Assembly: GCA_021782195.1 (NCBI GenBank)
Contig: JAJXVI010000063.1
Location: 1 to 9,070 of the forward strand
Origin: a bacterium
GTDB taxonomy: Bacteria > Vulcanimicrobiota > Xenobia > RGZZ01
Length of the DNA: 9,070 bases
Direction of reading: 5' to 3'
The notes beneath the pieces were generated by a model. That model was not told the DNA's origin. It ran no database searches and worked only from the letters and a program-made list of their open reading frames with translations. Positions within the stretch are counted from its first letter, which is position 1. Each line of letters starts with the position of its first letter. The position numbers and the translations under genes were made by a program. Below are positions 5,326 through 9,070 of the stretch, piece by piece.

Positions 5326-8300
5326 ATGCTGTACGTCCACGCCAGTGCGCTCGACAACCTCCACCTCTTCCTCTGGATCGAGGACGGGCGCGCACTGGCC
5401 CGCAACCGACGCCGTGGAAGCGGTGGCGGCAGACATCCCTTCGCCCTCGACGAGGCGGTTGCCGCTCCACTCGCAAGACTCCTCGGCCTCCCGGAAGAGG
5501 CCATCTTCCCGATCACGCAAGCGACCCTGTATCTTCCGTGCCATCAGCACACGCCGCTCCCCTCTCCGGGGCTGGCAAACGCGCTTGTTGGGCCCCCTAC
5601 CGAGGGCGACCCCGACCCGATCCACGGATCAGGTCCGTCGCTCCCGTTGAACGCGCACGCAAACGCCGCGCTCCACCTGAACTCGGCCTCTTCTTCTGCA
5701 GATGCACCCGGGACTGCCACGTCCCTGCTGGAGCCGGAAGATGCGGGTTCCAGGGCGCCAGGTCAGGAAGAGCACGTTCGCGCCATTGCCGTGCCGCTTC
5801 CCGTGACCCAGTCCGCGCATCTCACGCTCGACCTTCCCGAAACGCCCCAGCCCGCAACTTCCCCGGCCCGGAGCGCGCGCACCGATCTCCTCCCGTGGAC
5901 TGTTTTCGGCTGGAGCCTGCGCCCCAGCGAGGCGGCTCTCCTCCTCGCCCACCTGCCCACCAGCCTCGGCGAGGGCATGCAGGCAGGCCCCGATCTCGAA
6001 CTGTGGTCCGCAGTGGCCCGTTGGACCCTGACCCTTCTGCGTCGCGGTCACCTCGTGCCCGGCCTGCGGCTTGAAACCCGGCGACACGACGATGACCCGT
6101 CACATCCCCAGGCCGGATGGATTCCCACGCTCGACACTCCATCCGACACCGCCATCCTGGAACGGCTCTGCTCGGCTTTTCCGCCGGCTGCCAGTTGCCA
6201 CGCACGAGAGACCCCCCCCCCTCGCACCATCCTGACTCGTTTCGTCACGCTCGCAGTCGCCGAACTGGCACGCCACTGGATCCGTCGCTCGGACCTCAGC
6301 CTCGCAATCCCTTCCCACTGGCCCCCCGACGTGCGGGTCTGGCTCACCACCCTGTCCCGCGGCGAGGAATCGGTCGAGATCGAAGGGGGACGCGCCCTCG
6401 CCGCGGATCTCGCGCGCTGGCTGGGCGTGCTCGCCCCTCCGCCTGCGCGCCCGGACTTCCGCACCGGCTTCCGGCTCGAACCGCCTCCCCCGGATATCCA
6501 ACCACAAGACCCCAGCGAAGCGGACACCGTCCCCGAAAACCCACAACATGAAGAGGAAGCGGCGTGGTCGGTGCGGGTTTTTCTTCAGGCTGTGGATGAC
6601 CCCGCCGTCGAGGCAACCGCGCAGGAAGTCTGGGCCGCGGGAGGCTCGGTGCTGGAAAAAGGCGGACATCGACTTCCCAACCCTCAGGAAAAACTGCTCG
6701 GTGATCTGGGACGAGCCCTTCGCCTGTTCCCCGCACTCGAACGAATGCTCGGCGCCTCTACCGGCTTTGACGAGGTCGATGCATGTCCCATCACGCTCGC
6801 GGAAGCCTGCCAGTTCATTCGGAGCACAGCCTGGCTGCTCAGCGAAAGCGGCTTTGCGGTCTCGCTCCCGCCCTTTGTCACCGACCCCGCAGCCGCCCCT
6901 CGACTCAACCTCCGGGCGCTCGCGAAAGCGTCCCCGCTCATCTCCGCCCACGGCGAGAACGCTCGCGCCACCGCTTCGTCCGGCGCGTCGCGCGCGACCG
7001 ACCTCTCCCCCTCCGGCTGGCTCGATGACGATTCTGACAGCGCCTCGCAATTCGGCCTTCAGTCATTGCTCGACTACGAGTGGCGCGTATCCATCGGCGC
7101 AGACACCGTCGACCCGCGCGACTTCATGCAACTCGTCGCGCGAAAGGTGCCCCTGATCTACCTGCGCGATCGATGGGTTCACGTTGACCCGACACCGGCC
7201 GAGGCCATGTGCGCAACCTGGCAGGAGCACGCCGATGGACCCCTCTCCCTCAAGGATGCAATCGTCCTGGCGGCAGGATCAGAGCCCGCATTGAAGCTCA
7301 CGCTCGACGGAGACCTCGCGGCACTCGATGACCCGGGGAAAGTTCCCCCGGTTCCTCCACCCGTTGGGCTGCGGGCAACGCTTCGTCCCTACCAGTTCCA
7401 GGGGTACGCGTGGCTGGTCGATCGCGTACGGCGCGGGATCGGGGCATGCCTCGCCGACGACATGGGACTGGGAAAAACCGTGCAGGTCATCGCCCTGCTG
7501 CTCGCCGATCGCGAACGGCACCTTCCCGAGCCACCCGCGTTCGACGCTCCCGATGGGGCGTGCGGACAGACAGGATCCGGCCTACAGTCACGGCGTCCTT
7601 GGCTCATCGTATGCCCGACCTCGCTGATCGGAAACTGGAAACGGGAGGTTGCGCGGTTTGCCCCGTCACTGGAAGTTCTCGTGCATCACGGCCGTACCCG
7701 CACGGCGTCCGCAGTTCCTCAATTTGAGGCTTCCCCCGACAATCGCTTCGCTGGCGCAGACCTGGTATTGACGAGCTACGGGCTCGTGGCACGCGACCCC
7801 CGACTGGCGCTACAATCCTGGCGTGGCGTCATCCTTGACGAAGCCCAGCACGTGAAGAATGCCGACGCAACGGGAGCACGCGCGGTCCGTGCGCTCGGAT
7901 CACAGGTGCGAATTGCAATGACGGGAACCCCGATCGAGAACCGGCTCGCTGACCTGTGGTCGTTGATGGAATTCCTCAACCCCGGGTTGCTCGGCACCTC
8001 GCAGTCGTTCCAGCGCCGTTTTGCGATTCCGATCGAGCGCTATGGAAACGAGAGCCGTCGTGACTCCCTGCGCCGTGCCATCACGCCTTTCCTCTTGCGG
8101 CGAAAGAAGACGGATCCAAGCATTCTCAAAGACCTTCCAGAGAAACAGGAGAACAAGGTCTACTGTCCACTCACCCGCGCACAGGCGGCGCTTTATGAAG
8201 CGTGCGTGCGCGAGCGATTGGAGCGCATCGAGGCAAGCGACGGAATCCAGCGCCGAGGCGTCGTGCTGAGCACCATGCTTCGACTCAAGCAGATCTGCAA

Positions 8301-8895
8301 CCATCCAAGTCACTTTCTAGACGACAGTGCCCCCCTCGACGGGCGCAGTGGAAAACTCGCGTGCCTGGTCGAACTGCTCGAAAAGGTGCTGGCCGGAGGA
8401 GAACGCGCACTCGTCTTCACGCAGTTCCGAACCTGGGCCATACGCCTGAGCACATGGCTTGCGCGCACGCTCTCGGTGGACGTGGCGTGCCTGCACGGTG
8501 AAACGCCCCGCGAACAGCGTGACCGCCTGGTCGAACGGTTTGCTTCAGAGGACGGCCCCCCCATTTTCGTGCTTGCGGTGAAAGCCGGTGGCGTTGGACT
8601 CAACCTCACCCAGGCCAACCACGTGTTCCACTTCGATCGCTGGTGGAATCCAGCAGTTGAGAATCAGGCAACCGACCGCGCATTTCGAATCGGCCAGCGA
8701 CGCGACGTACAGGTACACAAGCTCATCTGCCTGGGCACGCTGGAAGAAGCCATCGACCGGCTGCTCGAGTCAAAGATCGGACTGGCGGAAAGCGTTGTTG
8801 GAGGAGGCGAATCGTGGCTGACCGAGCTGACAACAGGGGAATTGCGTGAAATGTTGACGCTACGCGATACGGTCGTGGAGGACAATGAGGAATGA
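5326..8895 (+). CDS. SNF2-family ATPase/helicase-like protein with N-terminal DUF3670-type region
   Basis: The product has 1189 residues from ATG 5326, chosen for AAGGGAG 5 bases upstream; an in-frame TTG at 5293 is the alternative. SNF2 proteins are ATP-driven double-stranded DNA translocases that remodel protein-DNA complexes. All motifs are present: LRPYQFQGYAWL from about 687, Walker A DDMGLGKT (711-718, Lys717), Walker B DEAQ (838-841), TGTPIENR (866-873), FLLRRKKTD, LRLKQICNHP, LVFTQF, KAGGVGLNLT and motif VI QATDRAFRIGQ (1114-1124). Residues 576-625 (FGLQSLLDYEWRV, then VPLIYLRDRWVHVDP) match the region before the ATPase core in the bacterial DUF3670 subgroup. The first residues (MLYVHASALDNLHLFLWIED) also fit that subgroup. 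Residues about 85-200 and 385-430 are Pro/Ala/Ser-rich, probably disordered. A C10 run encodes part of residues 296-299. The gene stands alone after the pnt terminator and overlaps the next gene by ATGA. Substrate and cellular role are not shown by the sequence. Confidence 0.95.
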   Translation: MLYVHASALDNLHLFLWIEDGRALARNRRRGSGGGRHPFALDEAVAAPLARLLGLPEEAIFPITQATLYLPCHQHTPLPSPGLANALVGPPTEGDPDPIHGSGPSLPLNAHANAALHLNSASSSADAPGTATSLLEPEDAGSRAPGQEEHVRAIAVPLPVTQSAHLTLDLPETPQPATSPARSARTDLLPWTVFGWSLRPSEAALLLAHLPTSLGEGMQAGPDLELWSAVARWTLTLLRRGHLVPGLRLETRRHDDDPSHPQAGWIPTLDTPSDTAILERLCSAFPPAASCHARETPPPRTILTRFVTLAVAELARHWIRRSDLSLAIPSHWPPDVRVWLTTLSRGEESVEIEGGRALAADLARWLGVLAPPPARPDFRTGFRLEPPPPDIQPQDPSEADTVPENPQHEEEAAWSVRVFLQAVDDPAVEATAQEVWAAGGSVLEKGGHRLPNPQEKLLGDLGRALRLFPALERMLGASTGFDEVDACPITLAEACQFIRSTAWLLSESGFAVSLPPFVTDPAAAPRLNLRALAKASPLISAHGENARATASSGASRATDLSPSGWLDDDSDSASQFGLQSLLDYEWRVSIGADTVDPRDFMQLVARKVPLIYLRDRWVHVDPTPAEAMCATWQEHADGPLSLKDAIVLAAGSEPALKLTLDGDLAALDDPGKVPPVPPPVGLRATLRPYQFQGYAWLVDRVRRGIGACLADDMGLGKTVQVIALLLADRERHLPEPPAFDAPDGACGQTGSGLQSRRPWLIVCPTSLIGNWKREVARFAPSLEVLVHHGRTRTASAVPQFEASPDNRFAGADLVLTSYGLVARDPRLALQSWRGVILDEAQHVKNADATGARAVRALGSQVRIAMTGTPIENRLADLWSLMEFLNPGLLGTSQSFQRRFAIPIERYGNESRRDSLRRAITPFLLRRKKTDPSILKDLPEKQENKVYCPLTRAQAALYEACVRERLERIEASDGIQRRGVVLSTMLRLKQICNHPSHFLDDSAPLDGRSGKLACLVELLEKVLAGGERALVFTQFRTWAIRLSTWLARTLSVDVACLHGETPREQRDRLVERFASEDGPPIFVLAVKAGGVGLNLTQANHVFHFDRWWNPAVENQATDRAFRIGQRRDVQVHKLICLGTLEEAIDRLLESKIGLAESVVGGGESWLTELTTGELREMLTLRDTVVEDNEE
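6212..6221 (+). repeat. Poly-C tract of ten inside the SNF2 gene
   Basis: Ten consecutive Cs span 6212-6221 and encode part of Glu-Thr-Pro-Pro-Pro-Arg. Runs of this length can slip during replication, and one base lost or gained would stop the protein well before the ATPase core. It is also a site where sequencing errors concentrate. The frame as given is open on both sides. Confidence 0.9.
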
Positions 8896-9070
8896 CTTCT
8901 CCCGGACTTTCAAACGGTAACGAGCCCGATCGTCCCTCGAGATCGCCCTCAAACCGCTCGGAAGCAAGCGTCGGGACGGAACGAAGACCGCGTGCTTCTC
9001 GAATGCAACGGTCCGCGCTGACGCTTGTCGGCCTGCTGATGCTGCTGCGAGAAAGCAACCGAAAGGGATG
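8892..9070 (+). CDS. Start of an unrecognised gene coupled to the SNF2 gene (3' truncated)
   Basis: ATG 8892-8894 overlaps the SNF2 stop as ATGA, and GGAGG (8877-8881) lies about 10 bases upstream. The frame stays open to the window edge, giving the first 59 residues. They begin with a hydrophilic Ser/Pro/Arg-rich segment (MTSPGLSNGNEPDRPSRSPS) and reach a short hydrophobic stretch (ALTLVGLLMLL) at about 42-52. No domain is recognisable yet. In many bacteria the DUF3670-type SNF2 gene is followed by a SWIM zinc-finger protein gene; nothing here confirms or excludes that. A coupled partner of the ATPase is likely from the overlap alone. Confidence 0.6.
   Translation, partial: MTSPGLSNGNEPDRPSRSPSNRSEASVGTERRPRASRMQRSALTLVGLLMLLRESNRKG

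Noticed and set aside
6100..7050. Long - strand frame (316 residues) inside the SNF2 gene
   Set aside because: Shadow frame of a GC-rich coding region; low-complexity Arg/Gly composition and no domain.
5326..9070. SNF2 gene as part of a phage-defence island (for example DISARM-like)
   Set aside because: SNF2 proteins occur in such systems, but no methyltransferase, nuclease, phospholipase or other defence gene is visible, and the DUF3670-type architecture is widespread outside defence loci.

Overview
This is a GC-rich bacterial window of about 9 kb. Every supportable gene lies on the + strand, tightly packed into three transcription blocks. There are no RNA genes, insertion sequences, phage genes or CRISPR repeats. 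The content (three-subunit membrane transhydrogenase, SNF2-type ATPase, membrane-anchored TPR protein, YbaK-like deacylase) is ordinary chromosomal material. The phylum cannot be fixed from sequence alone. The TPR protein resembles, from memory, proteins of poorly cultured lineages, but that is a weak inference.

Block 1 (1-1833): the 3' end of a membrane protein, a membrane-anchored TPR-like protein and a YbaK/EbsC-type protein. Each junction is a 4-base GTGA overlap, so the three are probably translationally coupled. The TPR protein ends in an Ala/Pro/Ser tail. The DNA for that tail is an array of four perfect 17-base hairpin units, the last ending 6 bases before the next gene's GTG start.

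Block 2 (2083-5170): a pntAA-pntAB-pntB operon for the proton-translocating NAD(P)+ transhydrogenase, closed by a strong intrinsic terminator (5132-5170). PntAB carries His42 and PntB carries Asn111 where E. coli PntB has His91, so the proton-channel histidine appears to sit on the small subunit. The pntAA frame is interrupted by an in-frame TAG at 2968-2970. No frameshift is involved: the conserved C-terminal part continues in the same frame to 3222. The stop replaces one residue within a short run of codons that each differ by one base from the family consensus. TAG also ends pntB at the normal C-terminus, which argues against genome-wide reassignment of TAG. Two GC-rich hairpins lie between pntAA and pntAB.

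Block 3 (5171-9070): a 1189-residue SNF2-family ATPase of the bacterial type with an N-terminal DUF3670-like region, then the start of an unrecognised gene overlapping it by ATGA and running off the window. The SNF2 Shine-Dalgarno is buried in an 11-bp hairpin, a candidate translational switch. The gene also holds a run of ten Cs.

I see no convincing undescribed multi-gene system. The most noteworthy signals are the pntAA amber codon, the RBS-masking hairpin ahead of the SNF2 gene, and the hairpin-repeat array in the TPR gene tail.
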